A DNA stretch of 64,000 nucleotides. It comes from DAOPYE01 sp035352715. GTDB taxonomy: Bacteria > Acidobacteriota > Holophagae > Holophagales > Holophagaceae. Shown here piece after piece: positions 53,997 to 62,727 of this stretch (positions within the stretch are counted from its first letter, which is position 1; each line of letters opens with the position of its first letter). Where the stretch lies: NCBI GenBank assembly GCA_035352715.1, contig DAOPYE010000001.1, forward strand, positions 1-64,000, written 5' to 3'. Below the pieces are notes generated by a model. It searched no databases, was not told the origin of the DNA, and was given only the letters and a program-made list of their open reading frames with translations. A program made the position numbers and the translations under genes.

Positions 53997-56105
53997 ATGC
54001 GCATGCACTGGCTGGTTCCTTCCATCCTCGCCGCGACGTTTGCCATGGCCGACCAGCCCTTGGCGAATTTCAGCGCCTTCAACGACTGGCTGGGTTCGGA
54101 TGCGCACGGGGTCCGCATCGACGCCGATGGCCGCCTGAAGCTGGCTCCCAACCTGCGTCGCGTGGCTCAGCTGCCCGAAGGCGTGGTGTGGGCGGCTGTT
54201 TCTGATGGCAATGGCGGCATCTACCTGAGCGCGGGCACCGAGGGCAAGCTCTTTCATTACTCGGCGGGCCGCGTGAAGCCTCTGGGCCAGGTGAAGGGCG
54301 GCATCGTCTTCGCCATGGCGCGCATGGGGCAGGATCTCATCGTGGCGCCTAGCGGCGAAGGCAAGCTCTTTCGCGTGAGCGCCAATGGCGATGTGAAGCC
54401 CTTCGCCGAGATCGACGCCCGCCTGGTGTGGGGCATCGTGGTTCAGGGCTCGGAACTCCTCGTGGCTGGAGGTAACGAGAAGGGCGCCGTGCTGGTGCTG
54501 GCCCGCGAAGGTTCGAGCCGCAAGCTCGTGGAGGTGCCCGAGGAAAGCTCCTTCACCACGATCGTTTCGGATAACCGTGGCGGCTGGCTGTTGGGGTCGC
54601 ATGGACATGGCTTGCTGCTGCGCTACGCCGGGGGTGGCGGAGATCGTGTGGACACCCTGGCTTCCACGGGATTCGAGGAAGTCCGGGCCGTGGTCGTCAG
54701 GGATGGCGAAATCTATGTCGGTGCCACGAATGGATTGGCGAACCACCTCGCCTCCGGAACGCTGGAGAAGCGAGAAGGCTTCCTGGCAGAGCCCGGCGTG
54801 TCCGCCAAGGGCGCGGTGATCCGCTACGATCGGGCCTACGTTCCCGCGACGCTCTGGCAGAGCAACCAGAGCCAGGTCTTTGCGCTGACCGTATGGCGGA
54901 ACCAGCTGCTGGTCGGTACGGGCAACCGCTCGCGCCTGTTCAGCATTCCGCTCGATCAGGTCACGCGGGATCTGGATCCCTTCGCGGTTCTTCAGGATCT
55001 GGGAACCGCCCAGGCCACGGCCTTCCTGCCGGAGGGCTCCGGGCTGCTGGTGGTGGGCTCCAATCCGGCGGAACTGCACGTGCTCTCCGAAGTCCAGGCC
55101 ACCGAAGGCACCCTGGAGAGCCGTGTCCTGAAAGGTGCGCCCGTGGCGGATTGGGGGCGGGCATACATGGACATTGATACGCCCCTGGGCACCAGCGTGG
55201 ACCTGCAGTACCGCGTGGGATCCACAGAGACGCCCGATGGCACCTGGTCCGTCTGGACGCCCCCCCTGCGCAGCGGCGAGCGGCCCGTCGTGCCCTCGGC
55301 GCGCTTCGCGCAGTTCCGTCTTCGCCTCAATTCCACGCGAGGCGGCGCGACGCCGACGGTGGAAGGCGTGCGTGTCCATTGGGCCAATCGCAATCTGGCC
55401 CCCCTGTGGGAGAACGTGGAGATCATGCCGCCGGGCCTGGTCATCACCCGCACGGCGCCCCCGGACGACATCGGCGTGGAGCGCGTGCCGCTGGAGACGC
55501 AGAAGCTGATCCCGGCCATCGGCTACATGGGCAGCGAAAAGCGCAGCTTTCGCCGGGGCGCGCAGTCCTTCATGTTCAAGGTCAACGATCCCAACGGCGA
55601 CTCGCTGAGCTTCGATCTCCGGCTGATCCCCGAGAAAGGCAATCCCATCGCCCTTGAAAAGGGATGGAAGGAACGCTTCTTCTGCTTCGACACCCTGCCG
55701 GTACCCGATGGCCGCTACCGCCTGGAGATCGTCGCCTCCGATGCGCCCGGACAGCCCTTCAATCTCGCGCTCTCCAGCACCTGGCGCACCGCGCCCTTCG
55801 TCATCGACCACACGCCTCCGAGCATCTCTGATCTGATCGCCATGGCAGATGGCGATAGCCTACGCGTGCGCTTCAGCGCCCGGGACGAGATCTCGGTGAT
55901 CAAGGAGGCAGCCGTGTCCGCGGATGGCGACGGTTGGCTGCAGATCGCGCCGGAGGACCGGGTTTTCGATATGAAGGAAGAGTCCTTCGACGTGCTGATC
56001 CCCAGGGATCGCGTCAAAGGCGATCGCGTCACCGTGCGGATCGTGGATGCCTGCAACAACGAGCAGACCGCCAGCGTCGTGATCGGCGAGCAGAAAAAGC
56101 GATAG
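53997..56105 (+). CDS. Large secreted protein, probable beta-propeller plus beta-sandwich domains
   Basis: 702 residues with a signal peptide (about 1-20, AMA cleavage). From about residue 40 to 370 short repeats such as GIYLSAGTEGKLFHYS, LIVAPSGEGKLFRVS and LLVGTGNRSRLFSIP suggest a propeller-like fold of six or seven blades. The C-terminal third has Ig/fibronectin-like stretches (TWSVWTPPL, YRLEIVASDAPGQPF, VIDHTPPSISDL). No catalytic motif is seen. ATG 53997 follows TAGGGAGC. Probably co-transcribed with the S55-like gene, so the two may work on the same envelope substrate (inference). Confidence 0.7.
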   Translation: MRMHWLVPSILAATFAMADQPLANFSAFNDWLGSDAHGVRIDADGRLKLAPNLRRVAQLPEGVVWAAVSDGNGGIYLSAGTEGKLFHYSAGRVKPLGQVKGGIVFAMARMGQDLIVAPSGEGKLFRVSANGDVKPFAEIDARLVWGIVVQGSELLVAGGNEKGAVLVLAREGSSRKLVEVPEESSFTTIVSDNRGGWLLGSHGHGLLLRYAGGGGDRVDTLASTGFEEVRAVVVRDGEIYVGATNGLANHLASGTLEKREGFLAEPGVSAKGAVIRYDRAYVPATLWQSNQSQVFALTVWRNQLLVGTGNRSRLFSIPLDQVTRDLDPFAVLQDLGTAQATAFLPEGSGLLVVGSNPAELHVLSEVQATEGTLESRVLKGAPVADWGRAYMDIDTPLGTSVDLQYRVGSTETPDGTWSVWTPPLRSGERPVVPSARFAQFRLRLNSTRGGATPTVEGVRVHWANRNLAPLWENVEIMPPGLVITRTAPPDDIGVERVPLETQKLIPAIGYMGSEKRSFRRGAQSFMFKVNDPNGDSLSFDLRLIPEKGNPIALEKGWKERFFCFDTLPVPDGRYRLEIVASDAPGQPFNLALSSTWRTAPFVIDHTPPSISDLIAMADGDSLRVRFSARDEISVIKEAAVSADGDGWLQIAPEDRVFDMKEESFDVLIPRDRVKGDRVTVRIVDACNNEQTASVVIGEQKKR

Positions 56106-56120
56106 ATCGATGTTTTGGGC

Positions 56121-56906
56121 TCAGTGCCCTTCAAAACGGGGGGCCCGCTTCTGCAGGAAGGCAGCCGCGCCCTCCTTTGCGTCGTGGGTTCCCGCGATGC
56201 GCGCGAAGAGGGCGGCCTCCAGTTCAAGGGCGCCGGGCATGGGCTGATCCAGGCCCTGCTGGATGGCGGCGATGGCGGCCGAAAGGGCCAGGGGCGCTCG
56301 CGTGAGGATGGCCTGGGCGATGCGGGTGGCTTCGGCCTTCAACACGGCGGCGGGGCACACGCGGCTCACGAGGCCCGCGGCAAAGGCCTTGGCCGCGTCG
56401 ATGGGCTCTCCGGTGAGGATCATGTCCAGGGCGAGGCTTGCGCCCACCAGTCGCGGCAACCGCTGGGTTCCCCCGTAGCCGGGAATGAGGCCCAGTCCCG
56501 TCTCGGGCAGCCCGAACCGTGCATGATCCGAAGCGATGCGGATATGACAGGCCATGGCCAGTTCGCAGCCACCGCCCAGGGCCCAGCCGTTGATGGCGGC
56601 GATGACGGGTTTGGGGAATCGTTCGATGCGGGTGGTCAATGCCTGTCCGACCTGGGCGCGCGCCAGGATCTGCTCGAAATCGCCGCGGGCGAACAGCTGC
56701 TGGAATTCCGCCAGATCTCCACCCGCCACGAAGGCCTTGTCTCCCGCTCCCGTGATGACCACGACCCCCACTTCCGGATCGCCCTCCACGTCGTCGAGGA
56801 TTCGGTCCAGGACTGCGAGGGTTTCGGCATCCAGCGCGTTGAGCTTTTCCGGGCGGTCCAGCGTGATCCACGCAATGCCTTGCTCCGTCTCGATCCGAAC
56901 ACCCAC
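56121..56906 (-). CDS. Enoyl-CoA hydratase/isomerase family protein
   Basis: Crotonase-fold enzyme of 261 residues, acting on acyl-CoA thioesters. The oxyanion-hole segments are AFVAGGDLAEF and NGWALGGGCELAMACH; Glu in ELAMA and in FGLPETGLGLIPGYGGTQRLPR match the two hydratase glutamates. GTG 56906 is chosen because AGGGAGG is six bases upstream and gives the standard family length; upstream ATGs would add up to 22 poorly conserved residues. It is convergent with the propeller gene and divergent from nadC. Confidence 0.93.
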   Translation of the reverse strand: MGVRIETEQGIAWITLDRPEKLNALDAETLAVLDRILDDVEGDPEVGVVVITGAGDKAFVAGGDLAEFQQLFARGDFEQILARAQVGQALTTRIERFPKPVIAAINGWALGGGCELAMACHIRIASDHARFGLPETGLGLIPGYGGTQRLPRLVGASLALDMILTGEPIDAAKAFAAGLVSRVCPAAVLKAEATRIAQAILTRAPLALSAAIAAIQQGLDQPMPGALELEAALFARIAGTHDAKEGAAAFLQKRAPRFEGH

Positions 56907-56964
56907 GCCAGCCTCCCTTGATTCAGCCCTTGATTCGGGCATTGTATGGGAAAAGGGATCTTCC

Positions 56965-57813
56965 ATGTTCAATCCTCCCCATCGCCTCAGCTACCTTGAC
57001 GCCATCCACGCCTTCCTCCGCGAGGATTGGGGCACCCAGGATTGGACGACGGCTTCGGTGCCCGATCGGGTCATGAAGGCGCGGGTGATCGCCAAGGCGC
57101 CGCTGGTGATTGCAGGCCTTCCTGTGGCAGTGGATGTCCTCCATTCGGTGGATGCTGAATTGGACATCAAATGTCTTGTTCGCGACGGCGACGCACTGGA
57201 TCGCGGAACCGCGGTGATGGATATCGAAGGCAGTAGCCGAGGCATTCTGATGGGCGAGCGGGTGATGCTGAACCTGATGCAGCGGCTCTCGGGCACGGCG
57301 ACCCTCACGCGCGCCTTCGTGGATGCCGTGAAGGGCGCGAACGCCAGGATTCTGGATACGCGAAAAACCACGCCGGGCCTGAAGGTGCTGGAGAAATACG
57401 CCGTCCGCTGCGGAGGCGGATTCAACCACCGCCTGACCTTGGGGGACGGCGTGCTGCTGAAAGAGAACCACATCGCAGCGGCAGGGGGCATCGCCCAGGC
57501 CGTGGAAGCCGCGCGCCGTGTATCGCCGAATCTGGTCAAGATCGAAGTCGAGGCGGAGACGCTGGATCAGGTTGGACAGTGCTTGTCGCATCCCGATGTG
57601 GACGGCATCCTCCTGGACAACATGACGCTGGAGCAGCTGCGCGAGGCCGTCGCCCTGCGCGATGCATCCGGGCGGAACGTGTTCCTGGAAGCCAGCGGCA
57701 ATCTCGGTCTAGACCGCGCAGCGGCGGTGGCCCAGACCGGCGTGGATTTCCTGAGCGTGGGCGCGCTGACGCACAGCGCGCCTTCCGTGGACCTCAGCCT
57801 TCGGATGCTTTGA
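56965..57813 (+). CDS. nadC: Nicotinate-nucleotide pyrophosphorylase (carboxylating)
   Basis: Converts quinolinate and PRPP to nicotinate mononucleotide in NAD synthesis; 282 residues. Motifs: ILDTRKTTPGLK near 131-142, GGGFNHRLTLGDGVLLKENHI (core GGGFNHR), IEVEAETLDQ, DGILLDNM and ASGNLGLD. ATG 56965 follows AAAAGGGATC. The 3' end overlaps the convergent lpxK gene by 20 bases. nadA and nadB are not in the window. Confidence 0.95.
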   Translation: MFNPPHRLSYLDAIHAFLREDWGTQDWTTASVPDRVMKARVIAKAPLVIAGLPVAVDVLHSVDAELDIKCLVRDGDALDRGTAVMDIEGSSRGILMGERVMLNLMQRLSGTATLTRAFVDAVKGANARILDTRKTTPGLKVLEKYAVRCGGGFNHRLTLGDGVLLKENHIAAAGGIAQAVEAARRVSPNLVKIEVEAETLDQVGQCLSHPDVDGILLDNMTLEQLREAVALRDASGRNVFLEASGNLGLDRAAAVAQTGVDFLSVGALTHSAPSVDLSLRML

Positions 57814-58834
57814 CGACGCGCTGCAGCACGTAAGCCAGCAGCGCTTCGCCGCCGAGCACCCGCTGCTCGGAGATCCAGAGGGGCAGCTGAAGTCCCTTGA
57901 TGGAATCCGGATCCAGCTTGATGGCGTCCTTCTCCGTGCAGACCAGCCCCCGGGCATCTTGGCGCAAGGCCAGCGCCTCCAGGGTGCCAAGATCCGAAGC
58001 CGTCAGGCGCTGGTGGTCCCGGAAGGAGCGCGTCCCCACCCATGGACAGCCCGCCAGCAGCAGATCCGCGTAGAACGCGTCCGGGTGGCCCAGGGCGCAG
58101 AACGCGAAGAGAGGGCCGATATCCGAAGCCGACGCTTCGATTCGCTGGGATGTGTCGAAACGCCGCAGGGCCGTGATGGCGAAATCGATGAAGAAGATCG
58201 GGCCCCCGCTGCCGTATCGCTGCCACCAAGCTTCCATGGAGGCGCGATCGGCGCGGCTGCCGCGCGTCACCACCAGGGCCGAGGCCCGTCTTGCGCTGTC
58301 CATGGGTTCGCGCAGATCCCCCAAGGGCAGCATGCGGCCGTTCCCCCAGCGCCGCACACCGTCCAGTAGCAGGAGATCCACGTCGCGGTGCAGCGCCCGG
58401 TGCTGGAATCCGTCATCCAGCAGCAGGCAGTCCTGGTCGGGGTTCCAGGCCAGCGAACGCAGGGCCGCCGCGTGGCGCTTACGTCCCACGAAGACCCGGT
58501 GATCGCCCAGGGCTCGGGCCATGAGCAGCGGCTCGTCGCCCGTCTGGGCGGGATCGGAGCTGGGCTCCACATCCATGGGGTCCACCTCGCGGCGTCCCCC
58601 GTAGCCGCGCGAGACGACGGTACAGGAGAGTCCCGCCGCCTGGATGCCCTGGGCCAGGAACAGGGTCACGGGCGTTTTTCCCGTGCCGCCGGTGGTGAGG
58701 TTGCCGATGGATACCACCGGGCGTGAAACGCGCCACATCCGCTCGGGATGTTCGTCAAAGGCCCGGTTGCGGAGGCGGACCACCGCGCCGTACAGGGGGG
58801 CCAGGGGGGCTGCCAGCCAGCGGAGAAGCGTCAT
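57794..58834 (-). CDS. lpxK: Tetraacyldisaccharide 4'-kinase
   Basis: Phosphorylates the lipid A disaccharide precursor at the inner membrane; 346 residues. Walker A-like loop GNLTTGGTGKTP lies near 44-55, VVSRGYGGR near 74-82, LLLDDGFQHRALHRDVDLLLLD near 146-165. One N-terminal hydrophobic segment gives membrane association. ATG 58834; the ribosome site is weak. Convergent 20-base overlap with nadC. Along with lpxA it supports full lipid A synthesis. Confidence 0.93.
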   Translation of the reverse strand: MTLLRWLAAPLAPLYGAVVRLRNRAFDEHPERMWRVSRPVVSIGNLTTGGTGKTPVTLFLAQGIQAAGLSCTVVSRGYGGRREVDPMDVEPSSDPAQTGDEPLLMARALGDHRVFVGRKRHAAALRSLAWNPDQDCLLLDDGFQHRALHRDVDLLLLDGVRRWGNGRMLPLGDLREPMDSARRASALVVTRGSRADRASMEAWWQRYGSGGPIFFIDFAITALRRFDTSQRIEASASDIGPLFAFCALGHPDAFYADLLLAGCPWVGTRSFRDHQRLTASDLGTLEALALRQDARGLVCTEKDAIKLDPDSIKGLQLPLWISEQRVLGGEALLAYVLQRVVKASEG

Positions 58835-58966
58835 GCTTCGAGCATAGGTGAACTCATCCCAAGTCGGCGATTTTTGCAGGGAGAATCCGGTTTGCATGGC
58901 TTTGTCATGGATCTCATTCCGCCCGAACCGCGGGCAGGGTATCGTGGAGCAAGATTTGGGTAAGCC

Positions 58967-59692
58967 ATGACCGATTCGAACTTCATCGACCAGAGCAAGC
59001 TTCGCTTCAGCGAAGGGCAGGTGGTCTACACCAAGGGCGAAATGGCCCAGCGGATGTTCATCGTGCTTTCTGGCAAAGTGCGCCTGTATTTGGGCACGGA
59101 ACCTTCCGGGGAATGGTCCGAGGAGCTTGAAAAGGGCGATTTCTTTGGCGAGGGCAGCCTGCTGGAGCCCATCGCCAGGTCCAACACCGCCGTGGCGCTG
59201 GAAGACAGCGATCTGATCGCCATTTCGCGGGGCACCTTCCTTCGCATGATCCGCCAGAATCCTGAAGTCTCGGTGAAGATGATGCAGCGCTTCGCCCAGC
59301 GGAACCGCGAGCTCTCCGTGAAGCTGGAGAACGTCGACGGGACGGCCAGCAAGGTTAAGGCGGTGCCCGCGGCGACGGCGAGCCTCGTCTCTGTCATCTC
59401 CGGGAAGAAATACTCCATCACGTCCCATGGCGCGCTGGTCGGCCGCTATGATCCCAACACCGGCATCCACCCCGATATCGATCTCACCGAAGAGGATCCC
59501 CAGCTCAGCGTCTCGCGTCGCCATGCGCGCGTGCTGTGCGAGCACAACCGCTACTTTCTGGTGGAAGAGCACGGCGTTGCGAATGGCACCTACATCAAGG
59601 GCGAACGCCTGCCCGCCGGGGACGCGCGCGAACTGAAGCCGGGCGACCGCGTGGGCTTCGGCATGGTGGTGCTCTTCTTTGAGAAGAACTGA
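58967..59692 (+). CDS. Cyclic nucleotide-binding domain fused to FHA domain
   Basis: 241-residue cytoplasmic protein. Residues about 10-115 form a cNMP-binding-like beta roll (VYTKGEMAQRMFIVLSGKVRL, EKGDFFGEGSLLE), and residues about 145-238 an FHA phosphothreonine-binding domain (HGALVGRYDP, LSVSRRHARV, GVANGTYIKGERL, LKPGDRVGFG). No helix-turn-helix is present, so it is not a CRP-type transcription factor. It may link nucleotide or redox state to Ser/Thr kinase signalling (inference). ATG 58967. The stop overlaps the next small gene (TGATG). Confidence 0.88.
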   Translation: MTDSNFIDQSKLRFSEGQVVYTKGEMAQRMFIVLSGKVRLYLGTEPSGEWSEELEKGDFFGEGSLLEPIARSNTAVALEDSDLIAISRGTFLRMIRQNPEVSVKMMQRFAQRNRELSVKLENVDGTASKVKAVPAATASLVSVISGKKYSITSHGALVGRYDPNTGIHPDIDLTEEDPQLSVSRRHARVLCEHNRYFLVEEHGVANGTYIKGERLPAGDARELKPGDRVGFGMVVLFFEKN

Positions 59693-59904
59693 TGCACGTT
59701 GAGCTCTGGCGCGATGAGTACGGCACAGAGTGGGAGCTGGTTGAGACGGGATTCGAGAGCGGTTGCGTCATCCGCGAGGGCAGTTCCAGCCTGGACCGCG
59801 CCGATGGGGATGTGCGCGAGGGCGTGGACCTGATTGCGCGCTTCGGTGATATCGAGGATGCCCACGCGTTCCTGCTGTCAGAGGGCTTTGAACAGGCGCT
59901 ATGA
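59692..59904 (+). CDS. Small protein of unknown function
   Basis: 70 residues, acidic, no signal or membrane segment. Sequence begins HVELWRDEYG and ends LLSEGFEQAL; no family was recognised. ATG 59692 overlaps the TGA of the cNMP-FHA gene by one base (TGATG), and the next gene starts eight bases after its stop, so position and coupling make it a likely real gene although short. Confidence 0.6.
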   Translation: MHVELWRDEYGTEWELVETGFESGCVIREGSSSLDRADGDVREGVDLIARFGDIEDAHAFLLSEGFEQAL

Positions 59905-59911
59905 TGCCCCG

Positions 59912-60760
59912 GTGAATTCCGAGACATCCTTTCCCGATCTCCAGTGCGCCGTGGCGAGGGAGCGAGCCCTGCGCGAGGTGCGGCATGCTCCCATCGCGGG
60001 ATTCCTTATCCTGCTGGCCTGGCTGCTGGTATCGCTGTGGGTTCGCGACTGGGCTTGGGCTCTGGGACTTGGCGCGGCTGCGGCGGCTTGGGGCCTGACG
60101 GGGCCTCTCGCCCGGCTTCTGCCAGAGCGCAATCGCCTGGGCCACGCGCTTTCCCTGGTGGCCTACCCGCTCAATATCGCGATGCTGGCGCTGATCGCAT
60201 TCTGCGCGACGAGGGGCATCGTCTGGGATCTTCCGGAACCCTGGGCTTCGCTGGATGGCTCCGCGCAGTGGCTTGCGTTGGCTCCGGCCCTGGCTTACGG
60301 CGTGCTCCAGTTCCTGCCTTGGAGGGACCGGATCCGGCACGCTGGAAAGATCCGGCAGGCGCTGTCTGAATCGGTTTCAGAGCCGCTTGCGGAGGCGGTG
60401 CAGGCCCTGATGCGCGGCGGCCCTTCCAAGCCGGGAGATGGTTCTGAACCAACGGAGGTCGAATTCCGGACCGTTCCCGCCAGCCCGAAGAACCTGCGCC
60501 GCTACCTTCGTCTGGACGCCCGAAGGCACGGTGTCTGGCGAGTGGTCCTTCTGCCGCAAGGCGCCATCGTGTGCTTCCGTGATGGGAGCCGTGCGGAGGC
60601 CGTGCCCCGCGGATCGTTCAAGATCGTCGCGGAGGATCCATCCCCAGGCGCCAGCACGATCCAGTGCTTGGTGCGTTGGAACCAGCACCTGCACGAAGGT
60701 CGGATCGCGCCCGAGGATTTCTACCGTCTTCAGGCCTGGAACCGAGGCGAACAGGGATGA
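59912..60760 (+). CDS. Membrane protein of unknown function
   Basis: 282 residues. Four or so hydrophobic segments lie in the first 140 residues (IAGFLILLAWLLVSLWV, WALGLGAAAAAWGLTG, NIAMLALIAFCATR, WLALAPALAYGVLQFL), followed by a soluble C-terminal domain with VWRVVLLPQGAIVCFRDGS. No family recognised. Start is GTG 59912, the only start near the preceding stop; the ribosome site is weak. Ends at a hairpin shared with the convergent etfA gene. Confidence 0.6.
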   Translation: MNSETSFPDLQCAVARERALREVRHAPIAGFLILLAWLLVSLWVRDWAWALGLGAAAAAWGLTGPLARLLPERNRLGHALSLVAYPLNIAMLALIAFCATRGIVWDLPEPWASLDGSAQWLALAPALAYGVLQFLPWRDRIRHAGKIRQALSESVSEPLAEAVQALMRGGPSKPGDGSEPTEVEFRTVPASPKNLRRYLRLDARRHGVWRVVLLPQGAIVCFRDGSRAEAVPRGSFKIVAEDPSPGASTIQCLVRWNQHLHEGRIAPEDFYRLQAWNRGEQG

Positions 60761-60765
60761 AAAGA

Positions 60766-60793
60766 AGAGCGCCCGGCCGAGGCCGGGCGCTCT
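60766..60793. terminator. Bidirectional terminator between membrane protein gene and etfA
   Basis: AGAGCGCCCGGCC (60766-60778) is the inverted copy of GGCCGGGCGCTCT (60781-60793), giving an 11- to 12-bp stem with a tight loop between convergent genes. Confidence 0.8.
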
Positions 60794-60813
60794 GAATACG
60801 AAGCCGCGATGAA

Positions 60814-61776
60814 TCAGGCCTTGGCGGCTTTGACAGCGGCTGTCAATTCCGGCACGACGGTGAAGAGATCGCCGACGATGCCGTAGCTAGCCAGCTTGAA
60901 GATGGGGGCCTCGGGATCCTTGTTGATGGCGACGATGACCTTGGATGTCGACATGCCGGCCACATGCTGGATGGCGCCGCTGATGCCCACGGCGATATAC
61001 AGCGTGGGGCTGACGACCTTGCCCGTCTGGCCCACCTGCTGGCTGTGGGGAATGCCCCAGCCCGCGTCCACGGCGGCCCGGCTGGCGCCCACGACACCGC
61101 CCAGCGCCTCGGCCAGGTCCTCCAGGAGCTTGAAGTTCTCGCCGCTGCCCATGCCGCGGCCACCGCTCACGATGACATCGGCTTCGGTCAGATCCAGCTT
61201 GCCGCCGACCTTGGCCAGGATTTCCTTCACCACCGCCTTGAAGCTGTCCGCAGGGGCGGGCAGGGCTTCCACCGCGCCCGCCTTGGCGTTGGCGGTGACG
61301 GCAAAGACGTTGGGACGCGTGGTGGCCACCTGGATGGCGCTGGTGAAATCCACCGTCGCGTTGGCCTTGCCCGCGTATACGGGGCGCACCGCCTGCAGCT
61401 TGCCGCCGGCCATGCAAAGGCCCGTGACATCCGCCGCATAGCCCGCGTCCAGGCGCGCGGCCACGCGGGGAGCGACATCCTTGCCCGTGGAGGTCGCGGC
61501 GGCTAGCAGCACGGTCGCGCCCTTGGCCTTCACGGTGTCGGCGATGGCCGCGGCGAAAGCGTCGCTGGAATAGGCGGCGAGACTCGCGCCCTCGATCTTC
61601 ACGATCGTGTCCGCGCCGTAGGCAGCGGCTTCTTCCACACCGGCCAGATCCGCGCCGACGAAGAGGGCGCCGACGGTCTTGCCGCTGGCGTCCGCTAGGC
61701 GGCGCGCTTCGCTGAGGGCTTCCAGGGAAGGCTTGCGGATCTTGCCGTCCTTCAGTTCGCTATAAACCAGAATCAT
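60814..61776 (-). CDS. etfA: Electron transfer flavoprotein, alpha subunit
   Basis: FAD-carrying subunit that passes electrons from acyl-CoA dehydrogenases to the quinone pool; 320 residues. The C-terminal FAD domain has [32 protein letters not shown] and the signature [13 protein letters not shown] followed by [13 protein letters not shown] 61776. It lies 38 bases after etfB and forms a two-gene operon with it. Homology fits the classical, not the bifurcating, type, but this is not certain. Confidence 0.95.
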   Translation of the reverse strand: MILVYSELKDGKIRKPSLEALSEARRLADASGKTVGALFVGADLAGVEEAAAYGADTIVKIEGASLAAYSSDAFAAAIADTVKAKGATVLLAAATSTGKDVAPRVAARLDAGYAADVTGLCMAGGKLQAVRPVYAGKANATVDFTSAIQVATTRPNVFAVTANAKAGAVEALPAPADSFKAVVKEILAKVGGKLDLTEADVIVSGGRGMGSGENFKLLEDLAEALGGVVGASRAAVDAGWGIPHSQQVGQTGKVVSPTLYIAVGISGAIQHVAGMSTSKVIVAINKDPEAPIFKLASYGIVGDLFTVVPELTAAVKAAKA

Positions 61777-61814
61777 CGAATCACTCCGTTTCCATTAACG
61801 TGGGTTGGGTCGAA

Positions 61815-62549
61815 CTAGAGGACCTTGGCTTCGTCGCGGAGCAGGGCCACCAGGGCGGCGGCGTCCTCGACCTTCTTGCCTTCGGGACGCGCGGAGGGCA
61901 GCGCCAGGGCGGACACGACAGCGGACGCGGAGACGGCGGGAGCTTCGATCTCTTCGATGGGCTTTTTCTTCGCGGCCATGATGCCCTTGAGGCTCGCATA
62001 GCGGGGATCGTTCAGGCCGCGCTGGGCGGTGATGACGGCGGGCAGGGCGCCCTCCACCACTTCGGTTCCAGCATCGCCTTCGCGCTCGGCGCGGAAGGAG
62101 CCCTCGCTCAGTTCCAGCTTCGTCACCAGACCCGCGTGTCCCAGGCCCAGCAGTTCTGCCACGATGGGGCCCACCGCACCGTTGTCGCTGCCAAAGCCCT
62201 TGTTGCCGAACAGCAGCAGATCGAAGCCCTTGTCCTTGGCGTAGGCGGCGAGCGCCTTGCCCACGGCCAATGGATCGCCGGCTTCGGCGGCCTTCACCAG
62301 CACGGCCTGGTCCGAGCCCAGCGCCAGGGCGTTGCGGAGCACATCCTTGGCCTTGTCATCGCCCACCGCGACGGCCACCACTTCCGCACCCTTGGATTCC
62401 TTCAGGCGAAGGGCTTCCTCCAGGGCGTACTCGTCATAGGGGCTGGTGATCCACTTCACATCGGCGGGATCCAGGGACTTGCCGTCCGCGGCCACCTTGA
62501 TCTTGGTTTCGGTGTCAGGCACTTGCTTGAGCGCAACAAGGATCTTCAT
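61815..62549 (-). CDS. etfB: Electron transfer flavoprotein, beta subunit
   Basis: AMP-binding partner of EtfA; 244 residues. Start MKILVALKQVPDTE is typical, followed by NPYDEYALEEALRLKE-like segment (SPYDEYALEEALRLK), DLLLFGNKGFGSDNGAVGP and LPAVITAQRGLNDPRYASLKGIMAAKKKPI, the family signature. ATG 62549 follows CGGAGATCTC. First gene of etfB-etfA, divergent from murG. Confidence 0.95.
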   Translation of the reverse strand: MKILVALKQVPDTETKIKVAADGKSLDPADVKWITSPYDEYALEEALRLKESKGAEVVAVAVGDDKAKDVLRNALALGSDQAVLVKAAEAGDPLAVGKALAAYAKDKGFDLLLFGNKGFGSDNGAVGPIVAELLGLGHAGLVTKLELSEGSFRAEREGDAGTEVVEGALPAVITAQRGLNDPRYASLKGIMAAKKKPIEEIEAPAVSASAVVSALALPSARPEGKKVEDAAALVALLRDEAKVL

Positions 62550-62727
62550 GAGATCTCCGGGATGTGGTTTTTCAAAACGCGATCCGGAAAGTTTATCCAA
62601 GGGCTGTCCAAGCTCAAAACGATCCTCTTGTCCGCCTAACCTTCTTGCGTCGAGGCCTGCGCCGGGTCGCGACCGAAATGCGGACCCGGGTGCGGCCTGC
62701 GCTGCCAGGCCTGCTAAAGTTTCGTCC

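Noticed and set aside
53958..55811. 617-codon open frame antisense to the propeller-like protein
   Set aside because: No start signal or motif, and the plus-strand gene has a signal peptide and clean operon context.
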